Notes: generated by a model not told the origin, from the sequence alone. Shown: positions 17,527 to 27,860, numbered from the stretch's first letter. The stretch: DNA of 64,000 bases from Mastigocoleus testarum BC008 (GCF_001456025.1 NZ_LMTZ01000096.1:200191-264190), one strand, 5' to 3'. Numbers and translations: made by a program.

Positions 17527-20500
17527 TTACTTTGCAGTTGTGCCTGCGACAGGATAAATTATTTCTTCTAATGTCTTGAGTAAATCTTGTTCGTTGTAAG
17601 GCTTGGAAAAATAAGCCACTGCACCAAGTTGCATTGCAAGAAGTTTATGTTTGTTGCTACTACGAGAAGTGAGCATTGCGACTGGGATATCTCTTGTTTT
17701 AGCATTAGCCTTAATTCGTCCTAGAAAGCCATAACCATCAATTCTTGGCATTTCAATATCACAAATTACAGCTTGCACTTCCAATCCAGAATCCAACTTT
17801 TCTAAACCATCTTGACCGTCTTTAGCCTGCTCTACACTGTACCCAGCTTTTTCTAGTGTCAGAGCTAAAAACCGGCGAACATTAATAGAGTCATCAACAA
17901 TCAAAATTTTACCCTTACGGTTTCGAGATGATTCAGGCGGTTTACTTTCACCAGAAAGTAGAAATGCTGTTTTTAGCTTGGCTGAAGGTAATTTGTTACT
18001 CCTAGAACTGCGATCTTTATTAACAACTCCATAAAGCAGTTCATTGATATTAACTAATGGCACTACTCGACCATCACCAAGAATTGTACAGTTACTAAAG
18101 CCCTCTGGTAAGTGAATATCTCCTTCCACTTGACGAACAGCAACTTCCATTTCTCCCCATGTGCGATCCACTTGCATTGCAAGTTGTTGATTTCCACCTT
18201 TAACGATTAACACGCTGCTAGCGTTGATTGCTGCTGGGGCTTCTAAGTCTGGATTATCGTAGCGTACGCAGTTAAATCGCAAATATTTACTTAAACGAAT
18301 CAATGTTAAATCTTTATCTTGCCAATTTAAGAATTCATTCGTACCGATCACATTAACTTGTTTGTCTTCCAACAAGAAGATTTCTTCGACTATGTCTGTT
18401 GGGAACGCTAACAACATGCGATTACTTTCCACCAATAGTACCCTTGCAACAGAAAGGGTAAATGGTACAGAAAGAGTGAAAGTTGTACCCTGTCCGGGTT
18501 CAGTATTAACGGTAATATCTCCGCGGATTTGTTTGAGGTTGTTCCGAACAACATCCATACCAACACCCCGACCAGATAGTGAGGTGACTTTTTCACTGGT
18601 ACTAAATCCTGGTTCAAATATTAGTGATAGAAGTTCTTCTTCTGTAGCTTGGTCTAATAAAGATTTGTCTAAACCCATTTCTAGGGCTTTTTGGCGAATT
18701 TTACCCAAGTCAATGCCACGTCCATCATCTCGCATGGTAATGACTGTACGATTGCGGCGATGACAAGCTTTGATTTCAATTAAGCCTGACTCTGGCTTAT
18801 TATGTGCAGTACGGGTAACCGGATCTTCAATTCCATGGTCGAAAGCATTTCGCATCAAATGCATTAGTGGTTCGCCCAAGGATTCTAAAATGCTACGTTC
18901 AATTAAAGTATTTGCACCTTCAACTTTCAGTTGAACATTTTTGCCATGTTCTACACTCATATCGCGCACCGCTCTGGGGAAGCGATCAACAACATCTCCC
19001 AAGGGACGCATTCTGATTTGAGTTAATTTTCTTTGTAGCTGTTTGGAAGTTTTATTTAGTTTGCGGGAAATTTGATCGGTATCTTCAATACTTAGCTCAA
19101 TGTCAGTAGCAACTTCCTGCACCTGAACAATAGTTTCCATTACTTCCTGGGAAAGGAAATTTAGTTCGTTGTAACGATCCATTTCTAAAGCATCAAAACT
19201 GCTGTTAATGCTTTGGGCGATCGCATCATCACCTAAGTCAAGCTTATTATCCTCTCCATTACCATTGTGAGTAACTTCATCATCAGATGAATGACTATTA
19301 TCAGGTGCTTTACTACCAGGTAAAGTTAGTGGTGAAACACCCAAAGATGTAGAAGACCCGGTTGCTATTTTGTCATATGCAGTACGTAATTGGTGATTCT
19401 CCCGATCCAAAGTTTGGACTCGTTTATTCAAACTGCGAATTAGCTTACGCAATCTTTCTAATTGCAAATTAAGCCCATTACGTTGAATGACGAGTTCCCC
19501 AAATAAATCATTTATTTGTTCTAATTGCTTGCTAGGAACGCGAACAGTGTTTTCTGGAGTATCACTTTTATTTCCAGCAAAATTATTTTCTGCTTTATGT
19601 TCGATCAGTTTATAGTCTGTAGTGGAAATTTCTTCACGATTCGCAGCTGCTGATTGTGTTTCTTCCACCACTTCTTCTGCAGCTTCCCGAGCAAAAGCTG
19701 CTTCTAGTGCTTCAAAATCAGTAGAAATAACCTCATCTTCTAGCCATGTAGCGTCTGCTTGTTGACTTGATGAATTGACAACAAAATTTTCTTCTTCCTG
19801 TGTTTCTGCTTCAGAATTTGTTAATAAGTCTTCAATATTAAGATCTATTGCTGTGTTATCTAATTTATTATCGTTTGTCGATACTGAGCTATCAACTGGA
19901 GGTGTTTCAACAGCTGAATCAATATTCTCTGGGCTAATAACATCATAATTGACGCCCTCAGAACTAATACTCTCAGAACTAATACCTTCTAAATCAATAT
20001 CGACTGGCAAATTATCAATTTGATTTGTTAAAACTAAGGCTTGCGATCGCCGCCATACTTCCAATGCTGCTCTAGCTAACTTGCTTAACTCTCCATCTCG
20101 ATCAGTTATTTGAACCCGATTAGCAATTGATTGACATAGTTGGGTAAAAGCTGTTAGTTCCAGCATTTCTCCCAAACCGCCTAATTCAGCAGCCATTACT
20201 GTTAGTTCTTCTTTTAAGCCGGCTTGCTGGTCTTGACTCACAATTGATTCCAGACGTTCCAAGCTACCCTCAACTTCAGTTTGAAATAGCAAAGGTATGA
20301 TATTTTGCCCTTCTTCAGGCGACAGCATGGTTGAAACATCTTCCGGTGCTGGGTCGCCCAAACGTTCGTGGAGTTCTTCAAATACTGGATAGCAAAAATT
20401 TGCCAACCACTGCTCCTCAATCGCATGACCTTCCGAGTGTAAATCTACGATTTGACGCAACCAATCAACGCCAGATATAAGTAGACTTTGCAACTCAGTA

Positions 20501-20763
20501 TCTATATCTAGGGAACTCTTCCGTGTTTTTAATACTTTGAAACAATCTTCAAGACGATGAGCCAAATCGCTCAAAGCGCGGAATCCCATCATTGCTGCAC
20601 CACCCTTAATAGAGTGAGCAGCACGCAGCGCAGCGTTAATTTTTTCTAGAGGAATGTTACTACTGGGGTCTATTTCAAGTAATACAGCCTCCAGAGTATT
20701 AAGATAATCGGTAGCTTCCTCCAGAAATTGCATCTGGATTTCGAGTTCTTTATCCTGTGACAT
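17527..20763 (-). CDS. hmpE: hybrid chemotaxis histidine kinase CheA-REC (HmpE/PilL type)
   Basis: A 1078-residue kinase. In order: an Hpt domain with phosphorylatable His50 (AAHSIKGGAAMMGF), a long acidic linker (about 260-400), a dimerisation region with coiled-coil, an HATPase domain (LMRNAFDHGIEDP, then GRGVGMDVVRNNL), a CheW-like domain, and a C-terminal receiver with Asp1002 (AVICDIEMP) and SKPYN. This layout is that of cyanobacterial CheA proteins controlling type IV pili (PilL/HmpE), not flagellar CheA. It would autophosphorylate under MCP control and phosphorylate the CheY-type proteins encoded upstream. It follows hmpD by 124 bp on the same strand. The gene symbol is by synteny with the Nostoc punctiforme hmp locus. 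Confidence 0.9.
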   Translation of the reverse strand: MSQDKELEIQMQFLEEATDYLNTLEAVLLEIDPSSNIPLEKINAALRAAHSIKGGAAMMGFRALSDLAHRLEDCFKVLKTRKSSLDIDTELQSLLISGVDWLRQIVDLHSEGHAIEEQWLANFCYPVFEELHERLGDPAPEDVSTMLSPEEGQNIIPLLFQTEVEGSLERLESIVSQDQQAGLKEELTVMAAELGGLGEMLELTAFTQLCQSIANRVQITDRDGELSKLARAALEVWRRSQALVLTNQIDNLPVDIDLEGISSESISSEGVNYDVISPENIDSAVETPPVDSSVSTNDNKLDNTAIDLNIEDLLTNSEAETQEEENFVVNSSSQQADATWLEDEVISTDFEALEAAFAREAAEEVVEETQSAAANREEISTTDYKLIEHKAENNFAGNKSDTPENTVRVPSKQLEQINDLFGELVIQRNGLNLQLERLRKLIRSLNKRVQTLDRENHQLRTAYDKIATGSSTSLGVSPLTLPGSKAPDNSHSSDDEVTHNGNGEDNKLDLGDDAIAQSINSSFDALEMDRYNELNFLSQEVMETIVQVQEVATDIELSIEDTDQISRKLNKTSKQLQRKLTQIRMRPLGDVVDRFPRAVRDMSVEHGKNVQLKVEGANTLIERSILESLGEPLMHLMRNAFDHGIEDPVTRTAHNKPESGLIEIKACHRRNRTVITMRDDGRGIDLGKIRQKALEMGLDKSLLDQATEEELLSLIFEPGFSTSEKVTSLSGRGVGMDVVRNNLKQIRGDITVNTEPGQGTTFTLSVPFTLSVARVLLVESNRMLLAFPTDIVEEIFLLEDKQVNVIGTNEFLNWQDKDLTLIRLSKYLRFNCVRYDNPDLEAPAAINASSVLIVKGGNQQLAMQVDRTWGEMEVAVRQVEGDIHLPEGFSNCTILGDGRVVPLVNINELLYGVVNKDRSSRSNKLPSAKLKTAFLLSGESKPPESSRNRKGKILIVDDSINVRRFLALTLEKAGYSVEQAKDGQDGLEKLDSGLEVQAVICDIEMPRIDGYGFLGRIKANAKTRDIPVAMLTSRSSNKHKLLAMQLGAVAYFSKPYNEQDLLKTLEEIIYPVAGTTAK

Positions 20764-20887
20764 CGTTGTTGTCCTTAGTCATTATTTATTAATTGGTAGT
20801 CATCAGTCATTAGTCAAGCATTAATTCAACATTGACTGTAGACATACATCGAGACAACGGACTGGGAGCATGCAGCAAGACAGCAAT

Positions 20888-23689
20888 TTAATTGACCTTG
20901 AACGTACCAACAGTTTTTTGTAATTTTTGGGAAATTTTCACAGTTTGCTGTAAAGATTGCCTTACTTGATTTGAAGAAGTACTAGTGCGTTCTGAAACAC
21001 TAGCAATTTGTTTCATCAACTGACTCACAGTTTGAGAAATTTCTACCTGTGATGTAGTTGCTTGAGAAATGGAGTTTACTAAAGAGTCAATTTGTTGGGA
21101 TACTGTCAAAATCTGATTTAAGCTGTATTTTGCATGTTCAACCACGCGGGTACCTTCTACTACTTGGGCAGTCCCTAATTCCATTGCTTCTGCTAGATCA
21201 CTAGTCTCGCGTTGGATATTTTCGACAATTTGCTCTATTTCTTTGGTGGCACCGGCGCTTCTAGCAGCAAGTTCACCTACTTCCTCCGCGACAACTGCAA
21301 ATCCTTGACCTTCCTCTCCGGCTCTTGCGGCTTCGATTCCGGCATTGATTGCAAGTAAATTAGTTTGCATAGAAATTTGGTTAATCAATGCTACCACGCG
21401 GGTAATTTGTTGCATTGATTCACCCAAACGCTTGACTTTTTTTGCTGTATCGCCAACAGTTTGGCGCAAATGTACTATGCTTTGTACTGTTAAGTCCATT
21501 GCTTCGCCACTTTGTGTCGCTGTTTGGGAAGCATTTTTTGCCACCGATGCGGCTTCTTGGGCACTCTGAGCGACCTGTTGCATGGATTGATTCATGTTAT
21601 CCACAGCGTCTAGAGTGTTGTTAATCTCTGTTGTTTGGGAAAGTGCTTCCTCTGCTAATTCTCGAATAGCACCTTCATTGGAACCAATAGCTGTATTTAC
21701 TTGGGTTGCAGTATCTTTGACTTGGGTAACAATTTCTCGCAAACTTTCCACAATTGAGTTGAAGAAGTCAGCAACCGTACCAATGTCTCCAGGGGTCACG
21801 TCTGCACGTACTGTCAAATCTCCACTAGCAGCACCTTCAACTTCGCTGAGTAATTCTACTAATTGTAATTCCAGTTTTTCTTTCTGTCGCCGTTCTTCGT
21901 GGGACTGTGACTCAGCACTGATTTGGCTTCTTTCTAATTTTTCTAGTAGTTTTGCTTGTTCGAGAGCATAACCGGTTTGAACTGCAATTTGCTCAAACAA
22001 ATCAATTTCTGATTTTTCCCAAGGGCGCGGGCTTTGACAATGGTGAGCAATTAATAATCCTAACAATTTACTTTCGGTAATGATAGGAGCAACTAAATTT
22101 GCTCGAACAGCAAATCTTTCCAAGGTTTGCACGTAACAATCTGCTTTCTTCAGAGCGGGATCTTCATAAATATCTTCAATTGCTCTGACTCGACCTTGTT
22201 GATAGTTTTTGATTTGGCGTTCCCGAAAACAGGGGTCATCAATTTTTTGTCCGGCGATCGGCACAAATTTCGGATTCACTGACTCAGAGGCTACGGTTCC
22301 ATCCCAAGTTTCCGGATTGAAAATATAAACAACTACCCGATCTGTCTTTAATGCTTGACGAGTTTCTTCAACTATTGTTTTTAAAATATCTTCGGTTGTA
22401 AGACTTTTACGAGTTTGTAGGACTATATCTGCTAGTAACTTAGCTGTCGTACTGTCAAGTTCTTTTTCTTGAATTAGTGTCTGCAATTGTTTTGCCATTA
22501 AATTAATATTGGCACCCAGTACTCCTATTTCATCTTCTCCACTTACTTCCAAGCGAGTATCGAGTTTGCCTTCCCCGAGTTTTGCTACTGCTGCTGCTGC
22601 ACTGACAATTGGTCGGGTAGCACGCTTAACCAACAAAGTGGATAGAATCATTACAGCTGTTGACATGAGTATGGTCCCGAGGAGCATTTGCAACCATAGA
22701 CTTCTTTGGGGTTCAAATGCTGCTTCCTTATCCCGAGATAGCAATATGCTCCATTCTAAACCCGATAGTTTACTTGATGGTATATAGCTAACAAGTTCTT
22801 TGCGATTGTTGCTTGCTCTATCAGTGATGAAGGTTTCAACCCTATCAGGATTTAGTAGTGATGGTATTTCTTTATATTCTGTTATCAGTTTTTTTCCAAT
22901 ATATTGTTTCTCTGCACTTAAGAAAATAGTTTGAGAGCTATCTACTAAATTATATTCCTGCCCTTGACCGGCATAATCTTTAACGATTTCGTCATCAATA
23001 GATGCAACGGGCATTTGAGCACGGATAATATAGAGAACTTTTCCTGTAGCTGCATCTTTGATTGGTGCGCCAATGTAGATATTGTAAGTGCTATTATCTT
23101 TAGATTTTTCTGGTTGAGATATCTGGGTTTTGCCAGTTTTAGTAATGTATTTAAAATATTCAAAATTACTTTCGTTGCTTAATTTATTTTTTTGAGATTG
23201 GGCAATTACATTTCCTTTGAGATTGAAAATAGCGATATTACTATAAAAACGACTGTTTTCCCCAAATTTATTTAGTAAACTACTGGCGTTGTTTGGATTT
23301 CTAAAAGTTGGCAGAGTTGACCAAAGTTGAACTTCTCGAACTCGTTCTGACATAAAAAGATTAACTTTATCCGCTAATCCAGTTGCTTTTGTTTCTTGAA
23401 TTTTATGAATTTTATCTCTAATTCCTTTGTCTGTAAGTTTATAGGCAAAAACTCCCATACCTAAGATTGGCAAAGTACCAAAAGCAACTGCTAATATAGT
23501 TGCTTTGCGTCCCCAGCTTATTCCCTGAAAAATTTTTCCTGGGCGATTTAAGGAAGATCTATTCTCAACATTACTATTGGAAGATATGGCGTTCAATTTT
23601 GCTTGAGCCTTCGTCAGTTTTCCGGATGAAGTAGATGACACTTCCCGACCTGTATTGCCATTCTTAAGATCGTCAGCTTTATTAAACAT
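20888..23689 (-). CDS. hmpD: GAF-containing methyl-accepting chemotaxis protein (HmpD/PilJ type)
   Basis: A 934-residue chemoreceptor from the ATG at 23689; a TTG at 23719 is less likely. It has an N-terminal membrane helix (KATILAVAFGTLPILGMGVF), an external Cache-like domain, a second helix (LQMLLGTILMSTAVMILSTLL), HAMP (about 370-420), a GAF domain (about 440-600) and an MCP signalling domain ending the protein. The GAF domain is cyanobacteriochrome-like: DPCF with Cys487, YQQGRVRAIEDIY, then Cys518-Tyr519 and RANLVAPI. Those two cysteines sit where DXCF-type cyanobacteriochromes bind bilin, although the usual His after the second Cys is Tyr. A light-sensing role is therefore possible but unproven. 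The neighbours define a complete chemosensory operon. Confidence 0.92.
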   Translation of the reverse strand: MFNKADDLKNGNTGREVSSTSSGKLTKAQAKLNAISSNSNVENRSSLNRPGKIFQGISWGRKATILAVAFGTLPILGMGVFAYKLTDKGIRDKIHKIQETKATGLADKVNLFMSERVREVQLWSTLPTFRNPNNASSLLNKFGENSRFYSNIAIFNLKGNVIAQSQKNKLSNESNFEYFKYITKTGKTQISQPEKSKDNSTYNIYIGAPIKDAATGKVLYIIRAQMPVASIDDEIVKDYAGQGQEYNLVDSSQTIFLSAEKQYIGKKLITEYKEIPSLLNPDRVETFITDRASNNRKELVSYIPSSKLSGLEWSILLSRDKEAAFEPQRSLWLQMLLGTILMSTAVMILSTLLVKRATRPIVSAAAAVAKLGEGKLDTRLEVSGEDEIGVLGANINLMAKQLQTLIQEKELDSTTAKLLADIVLQTRKSLTTEDILKTIVEETRQALKTDRVVVYIFNPETWDGTVASESVNPKFVPIAGQKIDDPCFRERQIKNYQQGRVRAIEDIYEDPALKKADCYVQTLERFAVRANLVAPIITESKLLGLLIAHHCQSPRPWEKSEIDLFEQIAVQTGYALEQAKLLEKLERSQISAESQSHEERRQKEKLELQLVELLSEVEGAASGDLTVRADVTPGDIGTVADFFNSIVESLREIVTQVKDTATQVNTAIGSNEGAIRELAEEALSQTTEINNTLDAVDNMNQSMQQVAQSAQEAASVAKNASQTATQSGEAMDLTVQSIVHLRQTVGDTAKKVKRLGESMQQITRVVALINQISMQTNLLAINAGIEAARAGEEGQGFAVVAEEVGELAARSAGATKEIEQIVENIQRETSDLAEAMELGTAQVVEGTRVVEHAKYSLNQILTVSQQIDSLVNSISQATTSQVEISQTVSQLMKQIASVSERTSTSSNQVRQSLQQTVKISQKLQKTVGTFKVN

Positions 23690-23751
23690 AAACAGTATTT
23701 CCCTGCACTGATGAATCAAGATACTAAAAAATTACTTTTTAGCAATACACC

Positions 23752-24249
23752 CTAGTCATTGTGAAGAATAGAAGACTGAACAATTGCCCGCGCATCTAGC
23801 AATAGTAAGATTTCTTTTTCTTGCATGACGCATCCACGTAAATAAGGAACTAAACTAGATGCAACTTGTCCTACTGGAGAACGAATTAGATCGGGCATAA
23901 ATCTAACCGTACCAATAATTTCTTGGACTATTAAACCCAATAATACTGATTCGACGCGAATAATTATCGCATTGTATTGGTGCAATCTGGTATCTAAGGA
24001 TTCTAGATTTAACATCTCTGGCAAATCTATAGACCAAATTATCCGACTTCTCCAATTCATTAAACCCAGAATACATGGAGGCATGTTTGGCATTGAGGTG
24101 ATTGATTCCACAGGAATAACAATGGCTTCCTGGGTATATTTCATGGACAAAATACCCAATGTTTGACGGTTAAGCTTAAACTTAAGATATCCGTCGCCAG
24201 AATGGTTTTGTATCTGTTCGTTGGCAACGGTTATTTTGGAACTATTCAT
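23752..24249 (-). CDS. hmpC: CheW-like scaffold protein (HmpC/PilI type)
   Basis: A 165-residue single CheW domain (KFKLNRQTLGILSMKYTQEAIVIP, then MPNMPPCILGLMNWRSRIIWSIDLP, and a GLIVQEIIGTVRF strand). CheW proteins couple MCP arrays to CheA. It lies 16 bp downstream of the cheY-like gene and 62 bp before the MCP gene, in the standard hmp/pil order. It has no receiver or other extra domain. The length is normal for pilus-type CheW. Confidence 0.9.
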   Translation of the reverse strand: MNSSKITVANEQIQNHSGDGYLKFKLNRQTLGILSMKYTQEAIVIPVESITSMPNMPPCILGLMNWRSRIIWSIDLPEMLNLESLDTRLHQYNAIIIRVESVLLGLIVQEIIGTVRFMPDLIRSPVGQVASSLVPYLRGCVMQEKEILLLLDARAIVQSSILHND

Positions 24250-24265
24250 GTTTTGAGCGGATTTA

Positions 24266-24643
24266 TTAATTTGTTACTGACTTAATAGCACGAAGAAGTT
24301 GATCCCGTGTATAGGGCTTTGTTACATAGGCTTTTGCACCCTGTCTCATTGCCCATAAACGGTCAATTTCTTTATTTTTAGAGCTGCAGACTACTATTGG
24401 GACTTCCTGGGTATCGGGATTTTTCTTTAAGTAACGACACAATTCAAAACCACTCATATCCGGCATGACCAGGTCTGTAATAATTACAGTTGGCTCTTCC
24501 ACTTTAATTTTTTCAATTGCTTCTTTCGCTCCGGTAGCTTTGAGAACTTTGTAGCCACTTTCTTGAAGATAATGGCTCATTAGTTCCAACTCACTTGGAG
24601 AATCCTCAACAACTAAAATTGTCCCCACTGAAGTAGCATTCAC
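24266..24643 (-). CDS. hmpB: CheY-like response regulator (HmpB/PilH type)
   Basis: A 125-residue single receiver domain. Phosphoacceptor Asp57 (VIITDLVMPDMSG), the acidic pair in VVEDS (13-14), Ser87/88 and Lys109 (YVTKPYT) are all present, so phosphotransfer from the CheA encoded downstream is expected. There is no output domain, so it acts by protein contact. It is transcribed with the PATAN-REC gene 66 bp upstream and with cheW 16 bp downstream. Confidence 0.92.
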   Translation of the reverse strand: MNATSVGTILVVEDSPSELELMSHYLQESGYKVLKATGAKEAIEKIKVEEPTVIITDLVMPDMSGFELCRYLKKNPDTQEVPIVVCSSKNKEIDRLWAMRQGAKAYVTKPYTRDQLLRAIKSVTN

Positions 24644-24709
24644 TCCTTTAACTCCTGAATTTATAAATCAATTACGTCAAACATTTTTAAACCCGTTTCG
24701 TAATTCTGA

Positions 24710-25834
24710 CTAACTAATATGCTTGAAAATTGCTTTTAGTAGGTCTGATTGGGTAAAAGGTTTGGTCAAATACCCAGATGCACGAACCATTTTTGCTTTT
24801 GCTCTATCAATAAATCCAGTCCTTCCCGTTACCATCACAATTGGTAATTCTTTAAAACTTGAATGTTTTCGCAGCAATGAACATAGCTCATAGCCATCTA
24901 AATTAGGCATTTCAACATCAAGCAAAATCAGATCTGGCTTGCTACGCAGAATCAACATCAAGGCTTTTACCGGATCGTTAATTGTGACAACTGAAAATGT
25001 GTTTTTATCCAGAAAGTGTTTAATGGAATTTAAGACAGTTACGCTGTCGTCAATACAAGCAATTGTGTACAGGTTTTTTTGCAGCAGCTTTGGATGATTG
25101 TTGCCATTAATATTTTGCTCTTCAGAGTTAACACTTTCCTGAATATGATTATTTGTTGGTGTTGGTGCAATTTCTGTCCTTGGTTGCACCCTTTGCTGTA
25201 TTAATTGTGTTGGTATTTGCGTTTCACTGGAGGTTTTTGGCAAAGATTTTTGTTGGGAATCTGGCAAAGATTTTTGTTGAGAATTTGATGAAACCGCAAT
25301 ACTTTTCTGACTTCGCAGTTCCTTTTGACAATGCTCAACTATCAGCCGCAAATCTAAATAACAAAACTTTGGTAATTCATCCAAAGGTGTTTGAGTACTG
25401 AATTCATATCCTCCTTCTTTAAGACTCAGAAAAGATTGCATTACTTCTTTTGCTAGCTCTTCAATCAGCATTGCTGCTTGGCTAGGAGCAATGCACCTCC
25501 TGTCGACTAACCAGCAGATAGCCTCATAATCTGTGATTGCACCTTTTTTTTCTTGTTTTGATTCAAACATTAACCTCACTTGCGTCCTTGTGGTGCTGTG
25601 AAGGCTGGGAATATTTTGGCTCAAATGTTGTAAGTGTGTGTCGAGTCTATCAAACAACTTATTGGAACAGGATGCATAAGTTAACTTGCCCTCTTCTAAA
25701 TAAATTGACCAAAAATCATTTTGCGTGAAAACACTTAAGCAGCCTGTAACTCTTCTGCTAGTAAGTTGTGCCAGCAGAGATAGCGGGTGTAGTTTCTGGA
25801 AAAACTTGTAGCCACCTGTAGGAGTTGTGCTCAT
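24710..25834 (-). CDS. hmpA: PATAN-REC response regulator (HmpA/PilG/PatA type)
   Basis: A 374-residue protein. Residues 1 to about 170 form a PATAN domain (HPLSLLAQLTSRRVTGCLSV, LDTHLQHLS), a linker of about 75 residues follows, and residues about 255-374 form a receiver with intact Asp in LILLDVEMPNLDGYE and a TKPFT lysine. PATAN-REC proteins in cyanobacteria act in type IV pilus motility, phototaxis and heterocyst patterning. The linker contains a small in-frame duplication (DSQQKSLP repeated near 25240-25290). It is the first gene of the minus-strand chemosensory operon, preceded by a long AT-rich leader. Confidence 0.9.
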   Translation of the reverse strand: MSTTPTGGYKFFQKLHPLSLLAQLTSRRVTGCLSVFTQNDFWSIYLEEGKLTYASCSNKLFDRLDTHLQHLSQNIPSLHSTTRTQVRLMFESKQEKKGAITDYEAICWLVDRRCIAPSQAAMLIEELAKEVMQSFLSLKEGGYEFSTQTPLDELPKFCYLDLRLIVEHCQKELRSQKSIAVSSNSQQKSLPDSQQKSLPKTSSETQIPTQLIQQRVQPRTEIAPTPTNNHIQESVNSEEQNINGNNHPKLLQKNLYTIACIDDSVTVLNSIKHFLDKNTFSVVTINDPVKALMLILRSKPDLILLDVEMPNLDGYELCSLLRKHSSFKELPIVMVTGRTGFIDRAKAKMVRASGYLTKPFTQSDLLKAIFKHIS

Positions 25835-27290
25835 TTTACTTTTTATGCTGACTACTTTAATACGAGCAAGCTCTTATTTTGCTTTGGCATCAACTACCAT
25901 TTCTTCCTAAAAGTAGATGAAATGTAGTTTGTAATACGAATTTTTATATATTCTTTGAACGTAAACTTGAGCTTGCTAGCCTTATTTTAGGACAATCAAA
26001 TCTCAATTAGATTGTAAGTCGCGGTGATTTTGCTTACTTGTATTGAGATTACCAGACATTTTTGGATAAGGAGTAAAAAAAATGTAAAAACTACATTAAG
26101 CAGCTAACTTTATAGCAAAGTACATTTAATTCATACAGTATTTTTACCATATTTTCTAAAATTAAATAAAAGTCTTCATGGTGATAATACTGACATATTC
26201 TGCAATGTAAATGTCTAGAGCAAAACAAGTTTAAACTGTGGAAGAATTTATTTTATTAACGAATAATCAATGATTGTAGCTTGTATTCTTTTGATAGATG
26301 ATTATGGATAATAAATCTATTACAGTCAAGTATCAGTTAAAAAAAAGACTATTCTTTTTATACATTTTTATTCAATGACTATATGATTTGTTGTTAGTGA
26401 CATAAAATTTCAACTATGAGAAATTTTAACTTGTATTCAATATTGATAAGATATTTTTGGCTCGAGAAATAATAAATTACATATATAAATTTATGTGATT
26501 TAATTATTTGACTAAAACACATAAATAAATATTTATTCACAACAATAGATTTTTACTTATGATTTCAATTAGTATTAACAATTTTAAGATTTTTATTTGA
26601 TGACAGGTATGATTATATTTCTGCTATTGATAGGTTTTGGTAGAGTAAACAAGTAAAAAGATTAATGTTTATTTTTCCTATGCTTTAGAGGTAAATATTA
26701 GTAATTTCCTTTTAATACACCGTACATAAATTATACTTACATTGAAGCATTTGTAGCTTATAACACACCTCTAAAAAGCTGATTACATTTTTGATTTCTA
26801 TAATTTATGCTATTTTCGCCGAAAATATGAGTGTTTAGAATTTCCCGTGGTGCAATAATTACGACTCTATCCGCTAAGACCCAATGCTCTTCCGGAAAAT
26901 TTCTACTAAAGCTATCTTCGGGCTGAGTCTTTATAAAGATAATTTTGTATTCAAAAAACTTTTTCGATTCTATTAGTTTACTTTAGATTATTTGTGGAGA
27001 AATTATTTTTCTTGGTTAAAGGGGAAAGAATTTGATTTTTAGTCTATGGTGGTGGCGATTGCAAGAATCATATTTATATTGCGATTGAAATAGAGTCTTT
27101 ATTCTGCAAGTACTCGATTTCCTAAGTAATATGGATTAAATAAACTGGAAAGGTCGGGTGCTGTTAGCGTCGCTAGCTAGAGGTTAGGGGTTAGCGTTAG
27201 AAGCACCTACGATATTAGCGACAGCGTGACTTTAGTCATACAGCTTTGCCGCGTTCTAAGCGTAACAGATTAGGTAGGGCAGCTAGAGGC
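25835..27290. other. long AT-rich spacer upstream of the chemosensory operon
   Basis: About 1.45 kb upstream of hmpA, strongly AT-rich, with many A/T runs. Apart from the gene remnant at 26758-26982, no open frame, tRNA or clear palindrome was recognised. It should contain the operon's promoter(s). In N. punctiforme the hmp locus is known to be developmentally regulated, but no sigma-factor site could be assigned here by eye. Confidence 0.5.
26758..26982 (-). pseudogene. possible gene remnant without start codon
   Basis: The minus strand is open for 74 codons before a stop at 26758-26760, preceded by an in-frame stop at 26983-26985, and contains no ATG, GTG or TTG before the first half of the frame has passed. 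The product reads like real protein in its middle: KIIFIKTQPEDSFSRNF and EEHWVLADRVVIIAPREILN. This part is also less AT-rich than the flanks. I do not recognise the family. It may be the tail of a decayed gene, or chance. Confidence 0.3.
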
Positions 27291-27410
27291 TAGAGGCTAT
27301 AACTATAGTTCACTACCTATCGCTGCGTTACCTACGGATCCGGAGACGTTACCTATCGCTGCGCTACGTTCCAAACGAATCCGCCGACGCCGAAGGCTCT
27401 AGTTATTGCG
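27291..27410. repeat. dispersed GC-rich repeat, copy B
   Basis: It carries the blocks AGAGGCTATAACTATAG, CTACGGATCCGGAGACG, ACCTATCGCTGCGCTACG, TTCCAAACGAATCCGCC and GACGCCGAAGGCTCTA in the same order as copy A at 13331-13440. The preceding 120 bp (27160-27290) are also GC-rich and palindrome-like. It lies in the spacer between hmpA and the tRNA. Confidence 0.8.
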
Positions 27411-27674
27411 TAACGCGCCATTCCAAAATTCAGAATAGCAGGTTGTTAAATTATTGTTCCTAAAGATTATTTTTAGGGGTCAAGTAAAAACCACTAAGTA
27501 ACTAGTTACGCTTATTAAGCGAATCTTAAGAGAATTACTTGCTACTATAAATGTTTTACAAGCCTGCAATACTGTGTGCTTGCAACATACAAAAAATACT
27601 AGATAATCTTTAGGTTACAGATTTCTAGTAAAAAAATATTATTAAATTTGAAGTTGTTCACTATCGAACATAAA

Positions 27675-27756
27675 TGCGGATGAAAGGACTTGAACCTTCA
27701 CGCCTTGCGGCACTAGAACCTAAATCTAGCGCGTCTGCCAATTCCGCCACATCCGC
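27675..27756 (-). tRNA. tRNA-Leu(UAG)
   Basis: The minus strand reads as an 82-nt class II tRNA: acceptor GCGGATG pairing with CATCCGC, D-arm with GGCAGACGC, anticodon stem CTAGA/TCTAG enclosing the loop TTTAGGT (anticodon TAG), a variable arm (TGCCGCAAGGCGT), and a T-arm with GGTTCAAGTCC. The discriminator is A. The 3' CCA is not encoded. Confidence 0.95.
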
Positions 27757-27860
27757 ATAAGTTTGTGTCTAGAGCATGATAACACTAAACTGATAAAAAA
27801 GTGCATATTTTTCATTTTTAATTGAAAGTTTTTTTATTGCAAACTTTTTCCAGGGTTCAA

